A DNA stretch of 36,769 nucleotides from NCBI GenBank assembly GCA_012514315.1, contig JAAZAN010000074.1, positions 1 through 36,769 of the forward strand. Reading direction: 5' to 3'. Made by a program: the position numbers and the translations under genes. Of the stretch, positions 1 to 8,249 are shown in pieces (position 1 is the first letter of the stretch; each line of letters begins with the position of its first letter). The notes beneath the pieces were generated by a model. It was not told the origin of the DNA. It saw nothing but the letters and a program-made list of their open reading frames with translations, and ran no database searches. This DNA is from Chloroflexota bacterium. GTDB taxonomy: Bacteria; Chloroflexota; Anaerolineae; B4-G1.

Positions 1-61
1 CGATCACCTCCTCTGCATCTGCCAACAACGCTGCCCTTAACTCGTCCCGCCTCCGCTTCAT
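1..61 (-). CDS. 5' end of a leftward gene, cut by the window edge
   Basis: The complement shows an AGAGAGGAG ribosome site, a short spacer and an ATG at 61-59. An open frame of 20 codons then runs off the left edge, starting MKRRRDELRAALLADAEEVI. It is short, charged and helical, and no domain is visible. The good ribosome site and an extended -10 element further upstream make it a likely real start. The beginning resembles what I recall of some transposase N-termini from this kind of bacterium, but 20 residues cannot support that. Confidence 0.5.
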   Translation of the reverse strand, partial: MKRRRDELRAALLADAEEVI

Positions 62-76
62 GGCGTATCTCCTCTC

Positions 77-117
77 TCAGTTTGCACCCATTATGCCAGA
101 ACTCGCCCCCAAACTGA
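77..117 (-). promoter_or_regulatory. Leftward extended -10 promoter inside an inverted repeat
   Basis: On the minus strand a TGG-CATAAT extended -10 element (CATAAT at 95-90) lies about 30 bases before the leftward start at 61. A perfect 8-base inverted repeat, TCAGTTTG at 77-84 and CAAACTGA at 110-117, flanks it symmetrically. It may be an operator or a leader hairpin. The -35 element is weak (TTCAGT at about 118-113). Confidence 0.35.
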
Positions 118-168
118 AATGCACCCCGCCGAACGATGGGTTCTCAACCCCCTCCGATTGGTGACTTG

Positions 169-177
169 TGCTATAAT
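169..177 (+). promoter_or_regulatory. Extended -10 promoter for the solute-binding protein gene
   Basis: TGC-TATAAT at 169-177 is a perfect extended -10 element. No good -35 hexamer lies 16-18 bases upstream, as is common for extended -10 promoters. Transcription would start near 184, giving a leader of about 20 bases before the ATG at 206. Confidence 0.55.
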
Positions 178-205
178 GACACAGTCTGCATTGCAGGGAG
201 GTGGT

Positions 206-1528
206 ATGCGTCCCAGGAATCTGTTGAGCCTTTTGGCTGTTCTGATGCTTATCGGCTGTACCGGTACGATTGACGTGCCAGCGACTGCGTCTCCGACCGG
301 AAGTTCTGCGATCCGGCCGACGCCCCCCGTTACACCTACAGCGACCGCGGAACCGCAGCCGATGATCGTCACGCTGAGACTATGGTTGCCCGAGGAGCTG
401 AACCCATACGGCGGAAGACCGGGAAGTGTCGTGCTTGCGCAACAGCTCGCGGATTTCAGCCGGGCGTACCCCGACCTCCAGGTGGAGGTGATCGTTAGGA
501 AGACTCATGGACGGGGAGGGCTGCTCGATTTTCTGCGCACTGCCAGATTGGCTGCTCCCTCTGTCCTGCCCGATCTGGTTGTGCTGGACGCCGCCGATCT
601 GGCGGCGGCAAGCGGTTCGGATCTCGTGCAGCCGTTGGATGATCTGCTGTCGCCAGCGGCTGCCATGGATCGATTCCCCTTTGCCATCGCGATGGGGCAG
701 GTACAGACCCGGACTATGGGCCTGGTACTTGGAGTCGATACCCAGTATCTGGCATATCGAACCTCGCTCTTCGATTCCCCTGTCGATGAGCCAGCTATCG
801 GGGCGTTCAACATGATCTCCTGGACTCAGGTCATCTCGGCTCCATCGCAGTTTGTTTTCCCCGCGGCTGGTGTGGATAGACGAGTCAATGACGCTACTCT
901 GATCCAGTATCTCGGGGCGGGCGGACAGTTGGCCGATGCGGAGGGCAAACCGCAGATCGACCGGGCCGTGATGCTCAGAGTAATGAAGTTCTACAGCGAG
1001 TGTGTTGATACCGGAGTGATCTCACCCGCGCTGGTACTCGACCTGTCTGCTGAAGGCCAGGCCTGGGAGCTCTTCAAGGAAGGCGTAGGGGGCTTGGCGG
1101 TGGTTCCCGCCACGCGCTATTGGCGAGAAGCCGATGAGACGATGGCCTTCGCGCCCGTCCCCACACAGGATCGGACACCAGTGAGCATCGTACGGGGCTG
1201 GACGATCTCGATGGTTTCCGCCAGTCCCTCGCGCCAGCGACTGGCCGTACTGCTGCTGGATTGGTTGATGGCGCATGACCACAACGCGGAGTGGAGTCGC
1301 GCCAGCGGTTACTTGCCAGGCACGCGAGGGGCGCTGCAGTTGTGGGATGTGTCTAGTGCAGAGCGTGCGATGATGTTCGCTATTCTCGAGAACGCCAGGC
1401 CGCTACCCCAGAATGAAGTCACAAGTCTCGCCGGGATTGCTATGCAGGAAGGTGTCGTGGCATTCCTGAGTGGCCGCGCGACACCGGAGGAAGCCGCCGG
1501 TATTGCTGTTGAGACTCTTACGAGGTGA
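206..1528 (+). CDS. Extracellular solute-binding lipoprotein (ABC sugar-type)
   Basis: This 440-residue protein looks like a family 1 extracellular solute-binding protein of a carbohydrate ABC importer. The ATG at 206 is chosen because GGGAGG lies just upstream; an in-frame ATG at 119 precedes the promoter. It gives a short signal peptide ending in a lipobox (LMLIGC, Cys18), followed by a Ser/Thr/Pro-rich linker to about residue 55, typical of a lipid-anchored binding protein. The middle has the usual pattern of these proteins: LPDLVVLDAADLA, then hinge regions, and a C-terminal helix rich in assembly-type residues. No permease or ATPase genes are nearby, so it is an orphan component here. 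Glycerate kinase follows 57 bases later. The ligand cannot be read from the sequence. Confidence 0.75.
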   Translation: MRPRNLLSLLAVLMLIGCTGTIDVPATASPTGSSAIRPTPPVTPTATAEPQPMIVTLRLWLPEELNPYGGRPGSVVLAQQLADFSRAYPDLQVEVIVRKTHGRGGLLDFLRTARLAAPSVLPDLVVLDAADLAAASGSDLVQPLDDLLSPAAAMDRFPFAIAMGQVQTRTMGLVLGVDTQYLAYRTSLFDSPVDEPAIGAFNMISWTQVISAPSQFVFPAAGVDRRVNDATLIQYLGAGGQLADAEGKPQIDRAVMLRVMKFYSECVDTGVISPALVLDLSAEGQAWELFKEGVGGLAVVPATRYWREADETMAFAPVPTQDRTPVSIVRGWTISMVSASPSRQRLAVLLLDWLMAHDHNAEWSRASGYLPGTRGALQLWDVSSAERAMMFAILENARPLPQNEVTSLAGIAMQEGVVAFLSGRATPEEAAGIAVETLTR

Positions 1529-1585
1529 TCTCTGAGTCGGCAGCGTGGGCCTGCCGGCAGCAGTAAGTCTTGGAGGTGATGTGAA

Positions 1586-2947
1586 GTGTCCATAGAGTCA
1601 CTGAGGAGGGATGTCGACGCCATCCAGCACACAGCGCTGGCTGCGGTGGATCCTGTGCTGGGGGTGCGGCGACATGTCTCTCGCGAGCATGATCGTCTCA
1701 TCGTCGACGGGCTGAGTTTTGTCCTCCCAGACTATGATCGGGTGTTCATTGTCGCTGCAGGAAAGGCGGCTGTCCCGATGACTCTCGCTACGGCCGAGCA
1801 TCTTGGGGATAGTTTGACCTGCGGGGTTGTCGTGACCAAGTATGGTCATGGGCAGACGATGGATGATCAGTATAGTCACCATATCGATCTCTTCGAGGCG
1901 GGGCATCCCGTCCCCGACGAGAACTCGGTTCGTGGCGCCCAGGCCGTGGCCGACCTTGCTCGTGGCGCCACGGAGCGGGACCTTGTCATATGCCTTGTCT
2001 CAGGCGGTGGGTCAGCACTGTTGACCCTGCCGGTTTCCGGCCTCAGTCTGGACGAACTCCAACAACTCACCGATGGCCTGCTCCGCTCGGGAGCGACCAT
2101 CAATGAGATGAACACTGTTCGTAAGCACTGGTCACAGATCAAAGGGGGCAATCTGGCTCGCCTGGCTCATCCAGCAACTGTGTTGACCCTCATCCTCTCC
2201 GATGTCGTTGGCGACCCGCTTGAGGTGATCGCATCTGGCCCCACCGTCCCCGATCCAACCACGGTGGAGGACGCGCGAGCGATTCTTGCGCGGTACGGAC
2301 TGGATCGGGGGTCTGGGGTGTTTGATCACGGGGCGAATGAGCGGTCGGTGCAAAGAGCCTGGGACTTCGTGGAAACGCCCAAACCTGGCGATGAAGTCTT
2401 CGAACGGGTGCATCACGTCTTGATTGGCTCCAATCGCCTGGCGGCCGCTGCGGCGGCCGCGGAAGCGCACCAGCTCGGCTACAACACCCTCCTTCTGAGC
2501 ACGTATGTTGAGGGAGAGGCGCGCGAGGTCGCTAGAGTGGCGGCTGGACTGGCCAAGGGTGTCAGAGTCCATGGTGATCCGATCTCACCGCCGGCTTGCC
2601 TGATCTGGGGCGGCGAGACGACAGTCACTGTACGGGGGAAGGGACGGGGTGGTCGCAACCAGGAACTGGCTCTCGCGGCGGCATTGGCTCTGGATGGGTG
2701 GCCGGAGGTGCTGCTTATGGCGTTGGCTACGGATGGCACCGATGGGCCGACTGATGCTGCCGGAGCCATTGCAACTGGAGAGACGGTCGCCCAGGCGCGG
2801 ACGCTGGGACTGGATCCATTGGCAGCGTTGGACTCTAACGACAGCTACACCTTCTTCGATACGCTGGGCGACCTGATTCGCACAGGCCCGACCGGCACCA
2901 ATGTGAATGACCTGCTGTTTCTTCTTGTAGGAGAGCGAGCTGCATAG
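1586..2947 (+). CDS. Glycerate 2-kinase (DUF4147/MOFRL family)
   Basis: The 453-residue protein matches the GckA/TtuD-type glycerate kinases, which phosphorylate D-glycerate to 2-phosphoglycerate with ATP. The N-terminal half carries the DUF4147 features: a conserved lysine in VAAGKAA near residue 60, LVSGGGSALL, and NTVRKHWSQIKGG. The C-terminal MOFRL domain has WGGETTVTVRGKGRGGRNQE and ends with NDSYTFF and TGTNVNDL, both family hallmarks. Start is GTG at 1586 with GGAGGTGAT immediately upstream. The length is normal. It lies between a solute-binding protein and purB in one direction and is probably co-transcribed with both. Assignment to the family is firm; the exact substrate is known from relatives only. 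Confidence 0.9.
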   Translation: MSIESLRRDVDAIQHTALAAVDPVLGVRRHVSREHDRLIVDGLSFVLPDYDRVFIVAAGKAAVPMTLATAEHLGDSLTCGVVVTKYGHGQTMDDQYSHHIDLFEAGHPVPDENSVRGAQAVADLARGATERDLVICLVSGGGSALLTLPVSGLSLDELQQLTDGLLRSGATINEMNTVRKHWSQIKGGNLARLAHPATVLTLILSDVVGDPLEVIASGPTVPDPTTVEDARAILARYGLDRGSGVFDHGANERSVQRAWDFVETPKPGDEVFERVHHVLIGSNRLAAAAAAAEAHQLGYNTLLLSTYVEGEAREVARVAAGLAKGVRVHGDPISPPACLIWGGETTVTVRGKGRGGRNQELALAAALALDGWPEVLLMALATDGTDGPTDAAGAIATGETVAQARTLGLDPLAALDSNDSYTFFDTLGDLIRTGPTGTNVNDLLFLLVGERAA

Positions 2948-2980
2948 CGCTCCAACTATAACAATATAACGGGTGGGACG

Positions 2981-4393
2981 ATGGGATCCGAGTATAGCTT
3001 CACACATGATACATACATTTCTCCGTTCACGTGGCGCTATGGTTCACAGGAAATGCGGGTGATCTGGAGTGACTTGCACAAATGGCGGCTCTGTCGCCGC
3101 GTCTGGGTTGCGCTGGCCGCCGCTCAACACAAGGCGGGCTTGGTAACGACCGAGCAGCTGGATGATCTTCGGGCCCATATGGAGGACGTAGATCTGGCTC
3201 GGGCCGCCGAGATCGAGGCCGACATCCATCACGATCTGATGGCCCAGCTCCGGAGTTTCGCCGAACAGTGCCCTATTGGCGGCGCGGTGCTTCACCTGGG
3301 CGCTACGAGCGCCGATATTCAGGATAACGTGGATGTGCTTCGCATCCGCGATGCGCTGGATGTGTTGATCGCTCGTCTGGCTGCACTGCTCGGCGATCTG
3401 GCGTCACTGATCGAGCGCCATGCTGATCATATGTGCATGGGTTTCACCCATATTCAGCCAGCGGAGCCCACAACCGTTGGCTACCGCCTGGCATCCTACG
3501 GCCAGGATCTGCTGGAGGACTTTCACGAGCTGCGCCGGGTCAGGGCATGCCTGCGGGGCAAGGGTATCAAGGGCGCCGTCGGTACGGCCGCCTCCTACGT
3601 GCAGGTTCTCGCGGGGACTGGGATGGCGCCTGATGAGCTCGAAATGTATGTGATGCAGGAGCTGGGGCTTCAGGCGTTCACCGTTGCTACCCAGGTCTAC
3701 CCCCGCAAACAGGACTACCGTGTTCTGTCTGCGCTGGCTGGCTTGGCGGCCTCTCTTTACCGCTTTGCTTTTGATCTGCGACTCCTGCAATCCCCGCCGA
3801 TCGGTGAGTGGAGTGAACCGTTCGGTGCACACCAGGTGGGCTCGTCGGCTATGCCGTTCAAGAGAAATCCCATTCAGGCGGAGAATATCGACAGCCTGGC
3901 ACGTTATGTCGTCGCGCAGGAACGTGTTGCCTGGGACAACGCGGCGCACAGCTTGCTGGAACGCACCTTGGATGACTCGGCGAACCGTCGTGTGATTCTA
4001 CCTGACGCATTTCTCGCCAGCGATGAGTTGTTGCATAAGGCGCACCGGATCCTGCGCGGTCTCACGATCAACACGGGCGCGATTGCCCGCAACTTGGCGA
4101 CTTACGGCGCCTTTGCGGCGACGGAGGTGCTGCTGATGGAGATCGTGCGCGCTGGAGCGGATCGTCAGGCGATGCATGAGCAATTTCGTCAACATGCGTT
4201 AACCGCCTGGCAGGCCATATCTGCTGGTGTATCGAACCCCCTGATCGATCTACTGGCGACCGATGAGGTTGTGTTGAGCTATCTACCGGAGCACCGTGTC
4301 CGTCAGTTGCTCGACCCAGCCGCTCATGTCGGCGACGCGCCGGAGCGGGCATATCAGATGGCTCATACGATTCGGATGCAATCGGTGCTGTAG
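2981..4393 (+). CDS. purB: Adenylosuccinate lyase
   Basis: The protein (470 residues) is a member of the fumarase/aspartase superfamily and most like adenylosuccinate lyase. That enzyme cleaves SAICAR to AICAR and adenylosuccinate to AMP in purine synthesis. Visible motifs are HHDLMAQL (about residues 83-90), the GATSADIQDN stretch (107-116), GFTHIQPAEPTT with a catalytic-type histidine, and the superfamily signature GSSAMPFKRNP near residues 287-297. ATG at 2981 follows a GGGTGGG ribosome site. A gap of 33 bases separates it from the glycerate kinase gene, so co-transcription is likely. An intrinsic terminator follows. No other purine genes are near. Confidence 0.93.
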   Translation: MGSEYSFTHDTYISPFTWRYGSQEMRVIWSDLHKWRLCRRVWVALAAAQHKAGLVTTEQLDDLRAHMEDVDLARAAEIEADIHHDLMAQLRSFAEQCPIGGAVLHLGATSADIQDNVDVLRIRDALDVLIARLAALLGDLASLIERHADHMCMGFTHIQPAEPTTVGYRLASYGQDLLEDFHELRRVRACLRGKGIKGAVGTAASYVQVLAGTGMAPDELEMYVMQELGLQAFTVATQVYPRKQDYRVLSALAGLAASLYRFAFDLRLLQSPPIGEWSEPFGAHQVGSSAMPFKRNPIQAENIDSLARYVVAQERVAWDNAAHSLLERTLDDSANRRVILPDAFLASDELLHKAHRILRGLTINTGAIARNLATYGAFAATEVLLMEIVRAGADRQAMHEQFRQHALTAWQAISAGVSNPLIDLLATDEVVLSYLPEHRVRQLLDPAAHVGDAPERAYQMAHTIRMQSVL

Positions 4394-4501
4394 CTCTCTG
4401 CTGGTGCATCCGGGAGCCAACACTGTGCTGCCCAACTTCTGGCTGAAGATCTGTCCTTGCCCGTCAGCCCGGTAACAGTGATGCCCCGCCACGCATATGA
4501 C

Positions 4502-4543
4502 CGGGTGATCGTGAGGGCGAACGATCACCCTCACCCGTTTTTA
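4502..4543 (+). terminator. Intrinsic terminator after purB
   Basis: Two alternative pairings share one region. GGGTGATCGT (4503-4512) pairs perfectly with ACGATCACCC (4521-4530). CGGGTGA (4502-4508) can instead pair with TCACCCG (4531-4537), which abuts the T-run GTTTTTA (4537-4543). The second fold is the one placed correctly for termination, with an inner TCGT/ACGA stem. Confidence 0.7.
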
Positions 4544-4572
4544 TCAGTTTACATCGGTAGCGGAGGATATAG

Positions 4573-5322
4573 ATGGTTGGCTTGGGAACGCTTATGAATG
4601 TGGGTACGGTGATCCTGGGGGGGGCTCTCGGGCTCCTCCTGGGTTCGAGACTGCCCGAGCGTATGCGGGAGACGATCATGCACGGACTTGGGCTGCTCAC
4701 GATGGTCATCGGAATCCAGTTGTCGCTGGAAACGGGCAGCATACTGATTGTCCTGGGCAGTCTGCTGATGGGTGGAGTCTTCGGTGAGTGGCTGCAGATC
4801 GAGCGGCGGCTGGAACAGCTTGGGAGTTGGGTTCAGTCAAGAACTGTGCGGGGTGCGTCATCTCAAGAACCGAATGCTTCAGATCGATCGTCGGCCTTCA
4901 GTCAGGCGTTTCTGACGGCGAGTCTGCTCTTCTGTGTCGGGCCGATGACAATCCTCGGATCGATCCAGGATGGACTGACGGGAGACTACACATTGCTGAC
5001 AGTCAAATCGGTTCTGGATGGATTCGCTGGGTTGGCCTTCGCATCGACTATGGGACCCGGCGTGATCCTGTCTGCGCTGACCGTCTTGGTCTACCAGGGC
5101 GCTCTGACGCTCGGCGCTGGTTGGGCGAGCGCTGTTCTGACTGATCCGATGACGGCTGAGATGACAGCCACAGGCGGCGTCCTGATGGTGGCCCTGGGAT
5201 TGGGCTTGCTGGAGATCAAGCGTGTACGCGCAGGCAACCTATTGCCTGCGGTCGTCATGGCCCCAATGATCGTTGCAATCGTGGAGTCGCTGGGGTATCT
5301 CTGGCGCGGACCTACACCATGA
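4573..5322 (+). CDS. DUF554 family integral membrane protein
   Basis: A 249-residue, very hydrophobic protein of the DUF554 family (YdfK/YqgA type), whose function is not firmly known; transport has been proposed for relatives. The family signature is visible: the start MVGLGTLMNVGTVILGGALG, a Gly-rich first membrane helix, FCVGPMTILGSIQDG near the middle, and the following stretch with LTVKSVLDGFAGLAFAS. About six to seven membrane segments can be placed. ATG at 4573 follows GCGGAGGA. It sits alone between the purB terminator and the strong rpmH promoter, so it is probably a single-gene unit. Its own promoter is not obvious. Confidence 0.85.
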   Translation: MVGLGTLMNVGTVILGGALGLLLGSRLPERMRETIMHGLGLLTMVIGIQLSLETGSILIVLGSLLMGGVFGEWLQIERRLEQLGSWVQSRTVRGASSQEPNASDRSSAFSQAFLTASLLFCVGPMTILGSIQDGLTGDYTLLTVKSVLDGFAGLAFASTMGPGVILSALTVLVYQGALTLGAGWASAVLTDPMTAEMTATGGVLMVALGLGLLEIKRVRAGNLLPAVVMAPMIVAIVESLGYLWRGPTP

Positions 5323-5323
5323 T

Positions 5324-5352
5324 TTGACCGCTTGGGTCAGTTAGTGTATAAT
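5324..5352 (+). promoter_or_regulatory. Strong sigma-70 promoter of the rpmH operon
   Basis: TTGACC (5324-5329), a 17-base spacer, then a perfect TATAAT (5347-5352). Transcription should begin near 5359, leaving a leader of about 60 bases before rpmH. This is the best consensus promoter in the window, as expected for a ribosomal protein operon. Confidence 0.85.
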
Positions 5353-5419
5353 GCATCGGCTATGCTGCATTTGGCCGCCCGGCTCTGATGCCGCGGTGGA
5401 TCGTGTTCTAGGAGGATGA

Positions 5420-5620
5420 ATGCCAAAGCGGACGTATCAACCGAAGAAGAGAAAGCGAATGCGCACTCATGGCTTCCGTGAGCGAATGGCGACTAGCACA
5501 GGTCGTCGGGTGCTCAAAGCACGCCGACAGAAAGGGCGCCGGAAGCTGAGTGTACAGCGGGATTGGGCCAAGAAGTGGAACTGGAAGGAGAGCTCTCAGC
5601 GACCGCGTCGTCGTGACTAG
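5420..5620 (+). CDS. rpmH: 50S ribosomal protein L34, C-terminally extended
   Basis: L34 is a small basic protein of the large ribosomal subunit that binds 23S rRNA. Residues 1-45 match the family closely: [17 protein letters not shown], then [15 protein letters not shown] and the usual end KGRRKLSV. Most L34 proteins stop there. This one continues for 21 residues, with two tryptophans and a basic RPRRRD tail. ATG at 5420 follows TAGGAGGA. The stop lies 2 bases before rnpA, the classic rpmH-rnpA arrangement, and the strong promoter upstream serves the operon. dnaA, often upstream of rpmH, is absent here. Confidence 0.97.
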   Translation: MPKRTYQPKKRKRMRTHGFRERMATSTGRRVLKARRQKGRRKLSVQRDWAKKWNWKESSQRPRRRD

Positions 5621-5622
5621 AG

Positions 5623-5994
5623 ATGGAGCCTCGTGCTCGGTTGCGGCGTGCCAGCGATATCCGGCTGGTGTTTGGGGAGGGAGATTCCTGGAAGCATCCC
5701 TTGATGGTGTTAGTGGCTCGCCCCAACGGTCTGGAGCTCAGTCGCGTTGGTGTTACTGCGAGCCGCCGGATTGGTGGGGCAGTGGTGCGCAATCGGGCGC
5801 GTAGGCTGATGCGCGAGGCTGCGCGTCAGCTATATCCACACATCATCTCAGGTTACGATCTGATGTTGGTGGCTCGTGCTGGCATTCGCGGTGCTAAGGA
5901 ACCCCGAGTCGAGCAGGCGCTGGAATACCTGCTCCAGGAGGCTCAGCTGATGGGTTCAGAGGTTTCAGTTCTGGATGCAGCCGGGATTGTCTGA
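5623..5994 (+). CDS. rnpA: Ribonuclease P protein component
   Basis: The 123-residue protein is the protein subunit of RNase P, which with its RNA trims the 5' leader of precursor tRNAs. The family signature is present at about residues 43-68: VGVTASRRIGGAVVRNRARR, including the RNR motif that contacts RNA, followed by MREAARQL. The N-terminus RLRRASDIRLVFGEG is also typical. Length is normal. The start lies 2 bases after rpmH, which argues for translational coupling; the ribosome site would sit within the rpmH end. Confidence 0.95.
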   Translation: MEPRARLRRASDIRLVFGEGDSWKHPLMVLVARPNGLELSRVGVTASRRIGGAVVRNRARRLMREAARQLYPHIISGYDLMLVARAGIRGAKEPRVEQALEYLLQEAQLMGSEVSVLDAAGIV

Positions 5995-6060
5995 ATCGCG
6001 GTTGCTGAAAGACGGTTGCTGATGAGGTATGGCGTGCTGGTAAGCTCAACTGGACAGAGT

Positions 6061-6291
6061 ATGATGAGAACGGGTCTTATGCTGTTGATTCGTCTCTATC
6101 AGCGTACTCTATCCCGTGTGCTTCCGCCTGCGTGCCGTTTCTACCCCTCGTGTTCCCAGTACAGCTACGATGCAATAGCACGGTATGGCGTCTGGCGTGG
6201 ATGTTGGCTCGCCGTCAAACGGCTAGCCCGTTGTCACCCGCTCAATCCAGGCGGCTACGACCCTGTCCCTGATCTGCAGGAGGATAAATAG
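6061..6291 (+). CDS. yidD: Membrane protein insertion efficiency factor YidD
   Basis: YidD is a small membrane-associated protein that assists YidC-dependent insertion. The core here is typical: [32 protein letters not shown] and [14 protein letters not shown] prefer ATG at 6061 because the family starts just before the amphipathic LLLIRLYQ helix, giving 76 residues. In-frame TTG 6016 and ATG 6022 would add 15 or 13 residues with no homology expected. The upstream ribosome site (GGACAGAG) is modest. The stop TAG at 6289-6291 is immediately followed by the TTG start of the next gene, so the two are translationally coupled. Confidence 0.93.
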   Translation: MMRTGLMLLIRLYQRTLSRVLPPACRFYPSCSQYSYDAIARYGVWRGCWLAVKRLARCHPLNPGGYDPVPDLQEDK

Positions 6292-7425
6292 TTGAGACGA
6301 GTTCTGAAGCGGCGCTCGTGGGTTCTGTTTGCGCTGCTGGTACTGGCGCTCGCACTCAGTGGGTGCGCCGGTGCTAGCGCTCGGGCGACTAGTTGGACTG
6401 GCGTCACCATCGATGGCGACAGGCTCTATGCGGCTGATCTGCTTCAAGTGCAGGTGCTGCGGGCCGATGACGCCGATCCCATATGGGCGTTTCCGACCGA
6501 TACCCGGAATGACAATCGGGGCCTGTTCTACGCAACCCCGGTAGTTACAGACCAGTACGTCGTTGTATCGTCGCAGGTGCCGGCTACAGGGTTCTTTAGC
6601 CAGCCCTCGAACGTTGTCTGGGCGCTCGATCCGGAGACCGGGCGGGAGCTGTGGAGTTTCCGCGGGGCAGGTGGCGCCTATGTCGAGGGCGGGGCCCTGA
6701 GCGACGGTGTCTTCGTGGTCGGCAACAGTGACGGTTCTGTCTATGCACTCGATGTTGAGAATGGCAGTCTGAAGTGGAAGTTTGAGACCGGCCATCGCGT
6801 TTGGTCGTCGCCCGTGATCTCATCGGGCGCCGTCTACATCGGCTCCATGGATCGGCATATGTATGCCCTGAACCTGGCAGACGGTCGTGTGATCTGGGAT
6901 TTCGATGCGGGTGGCGCATTCGCCGGTCGGCCCACACTGTGGAATGGGAAGCTATACGTTGGGGCGTTCAACGACAGATTCTACGCCCTGGACGCTGAGA
7001 CCGGTGATGTGATCTGGTTCATCACTGGTGAGAACTGGTTCTGGGGTGGTGCTGCAATCCACAACGAGACGCTGTATACCGCCGATGTCAGTGGGACCGT
7101 GTATGCCCTGGATGCTCGCACGGGGGATGAGATCTGGAGACAATCGCTTGGCGAACAGGTTCGCGCGGCGCCGGCTGTATCCGAGGATGGACGCCTGGTG
7201 TTTGTAGGTGGGCAGAAGGGAAGCCTCTACGCGCTCGACACGGATGATGGATTCGTACTCTGGGTCAGCGAAGCCGAGGGCCAGGTGCTATCGGCCCCGG
7301 TTGTCAGCGGTTCGGTCGTCTATGAGACCATCATTCTTGGGAAGCATCGTATCCGAGCACTCCACGTGGAAAACGGGCGTGAGATCTGGGTATATCCCCC
7401 CCAGGAAGAGCAAGCAAGTGAATAG
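6292..7425 (+). CDS. PQQ-type beta-propeller lipoprotein (BamB-like)
   Basis: A 377-residue predicted lipoprotein with signal peptide and lipobox ALSGC (about residues 22-26). The mature part has seven clear PQQ-like repeats of the form YALD-x-x-x-G-x-x-x-W: VWALDPETGRELW, VYALDVENGSLKW, MYALNLADGRVIW, FYALDAETGDVIW, VYALDARTGDEIW, LYALDTDDGFVLW and RALHVENGREIW. A weaker first one brings the total to eight, so an eight-bladed propeller like BamB is likely. Start is TTG at 6292, with AGGAGG about ten bases upstream, directly after the yidD stop. Its location between yidD and yidC suggests a role in membrane protein biogenesis outside the membrane. That role is inference; no enzymatic PQQ-binding role is indicated. 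Confidence 0.85.
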   Translation: MRRVLKRRSWVLFALLVLALALSGCAGASARATSWTGVTIDGDRLYAADLLQVQVLRADDADPIWAFPTDTRNDNRGLFYATPVVTDQYVVVSSQVPATGFFSQPSNVVWALDPETGRELWSFRGAGGAYVEGGALSDGVFVVGNSDGSVYALDVENGSLKWKFETGHRVWSSPVISSGAVYIGSMDRHMYALNLADGRVIWDFDAGGAFAGRPTLWNGKLYVGAFNDRFYALDAETGDVIWFITGENWFWGGAAIHNETLYTADVSGTVYALDARTGDEIWRQSLGEQVRAAPAVSEDGRLVFVGGQKGSLYALDTDDGFVLWVSEAEGQVLSAPVVSGSVVYETIILGKHRIRALHVENGREIWVYPPQEEQASE

Positions 7426-7436
7426 GAGGGGCAGTA

Positions 7437-8207
7437 GTGTTTGATTTCATCGCCTATCCTCTCGCCAATCTGATGCTGTTGCTATACTATCTGTTGGGGC
7501 ACAGCACAGTCGTGGCGATTACCGTGTTGACTATCCTGATCAACTTGGCGTTGTTGCCGCTGACTATGGGGCAGCAGAAGTCTGCACGTAGGATGCAGGA
7601 CCTGCAGCCTGAGATGGAGAAGCTGCAGAAGAAGTATGCCAAAGACAAGGAACGACTAGCCCAAGAGCAGATGAAGTTGTACAAGGAGAAGGGCGTCAAC
7701 CCAATGGGTGGATGTTTGCCGCTTCTGGTGCAGATGCCGATTTGGTTCGGTCTGTACCGGGCGATCGTTTACATTATTCCAACGACGCCTCTCGATGTGT
7801 TCCAGTTCTCGGGTCATATCTATAAGTGGTTGCCTGGTATCGAAGGGCTTCTGCCGCTGCAGAGCAATTTCCTGGGAATGGATCTCGGCCAACCGCCAGG
7901 TATGCCGCAGTGGTGGTCGTATGCGTTACCTGTCCTGGTGTTCGTTACGTCGTGGTTGCAGCAGAAGCTTCTGACACCGCCTACACCATCTGCCGGTGAG
8001 CAGTCTCAGGCGGCTATGATGAGTCAGCAGATGCAGATCATGATGCCGCTGATGTTCATGTTCTTCACCCTGCAGTGGGCGACCGGTCTCTCGATCTACT
8101 TCATTGTCTCCAACCTGATTCGCATAGGACAGTACTACTTGTTTCCTGGTACCCGCAGCGTAGCTGGTTCGGGGCAGAAACCAGCTGCGAGTGAAGCGAA
8201 GTCCTGA
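7437..8207 (+). CDS. yidC: Membrane protein insertase YidC/OxaA/SpoIIIJ
   Basis: The 256-residue protein is a YidC/Oxa1 family insertase of the short, Gram-positive-like type lacking the large periplasmic domain. Visible features are a first core membrane segment (VVAITVLTILINLALLPLT), then the basic cytoplasmic helical hairpin rich in Gln and Lys (about residues 45-85), NPMGGCLPLLVQMPIWFGLY, and later hydrophobic segments near SYALPVLVFVTSWLQQK and MPLMFMFFTLQWATGLSIYF. There is no lipobox. Start is GTG at 7437 with AGGAGGGG upstream, 11 bases after the propeller gene. The rnpA-yidD-yidC-jag order is the standard one. Confidence 0.95.
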   Translation: MFDFIAYPLANLMLLLYYLLGHSTVVAITVLTILINLALLPLTMGQQKSARRMQDLQPEMEKLQKKYAKDKERLAQEQMKLYKEKGVNPMGGCLPLLVQMPIWFGLYRAIVYIIPTTPLDVFQFSGHIYKWLPGIEGLLPLQSNFLGMDLGQPPGMPQWWSYALPVLVFVTSWLQQKLLTPPTPSAGEQSQAAMMSQQMQIMMPLMFMFFTLQWATGLSIYFIVSNLIRIGQYYLFPGTRSVAGSGQKPAASEAKS

Positions 8208-8249
8208 CATTCCGATAGGAACTTCGCCCATTAGGGGGAGCTATTCATC

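Noticed and set aside
119..205. ATG 119 as start of the solute-binding protein
   Set aside because: It precedes the TATAAT at 172-177 and would bury the signal peptide; ATG 206 has a GGGAGG site and a proper lipoprotein signal.
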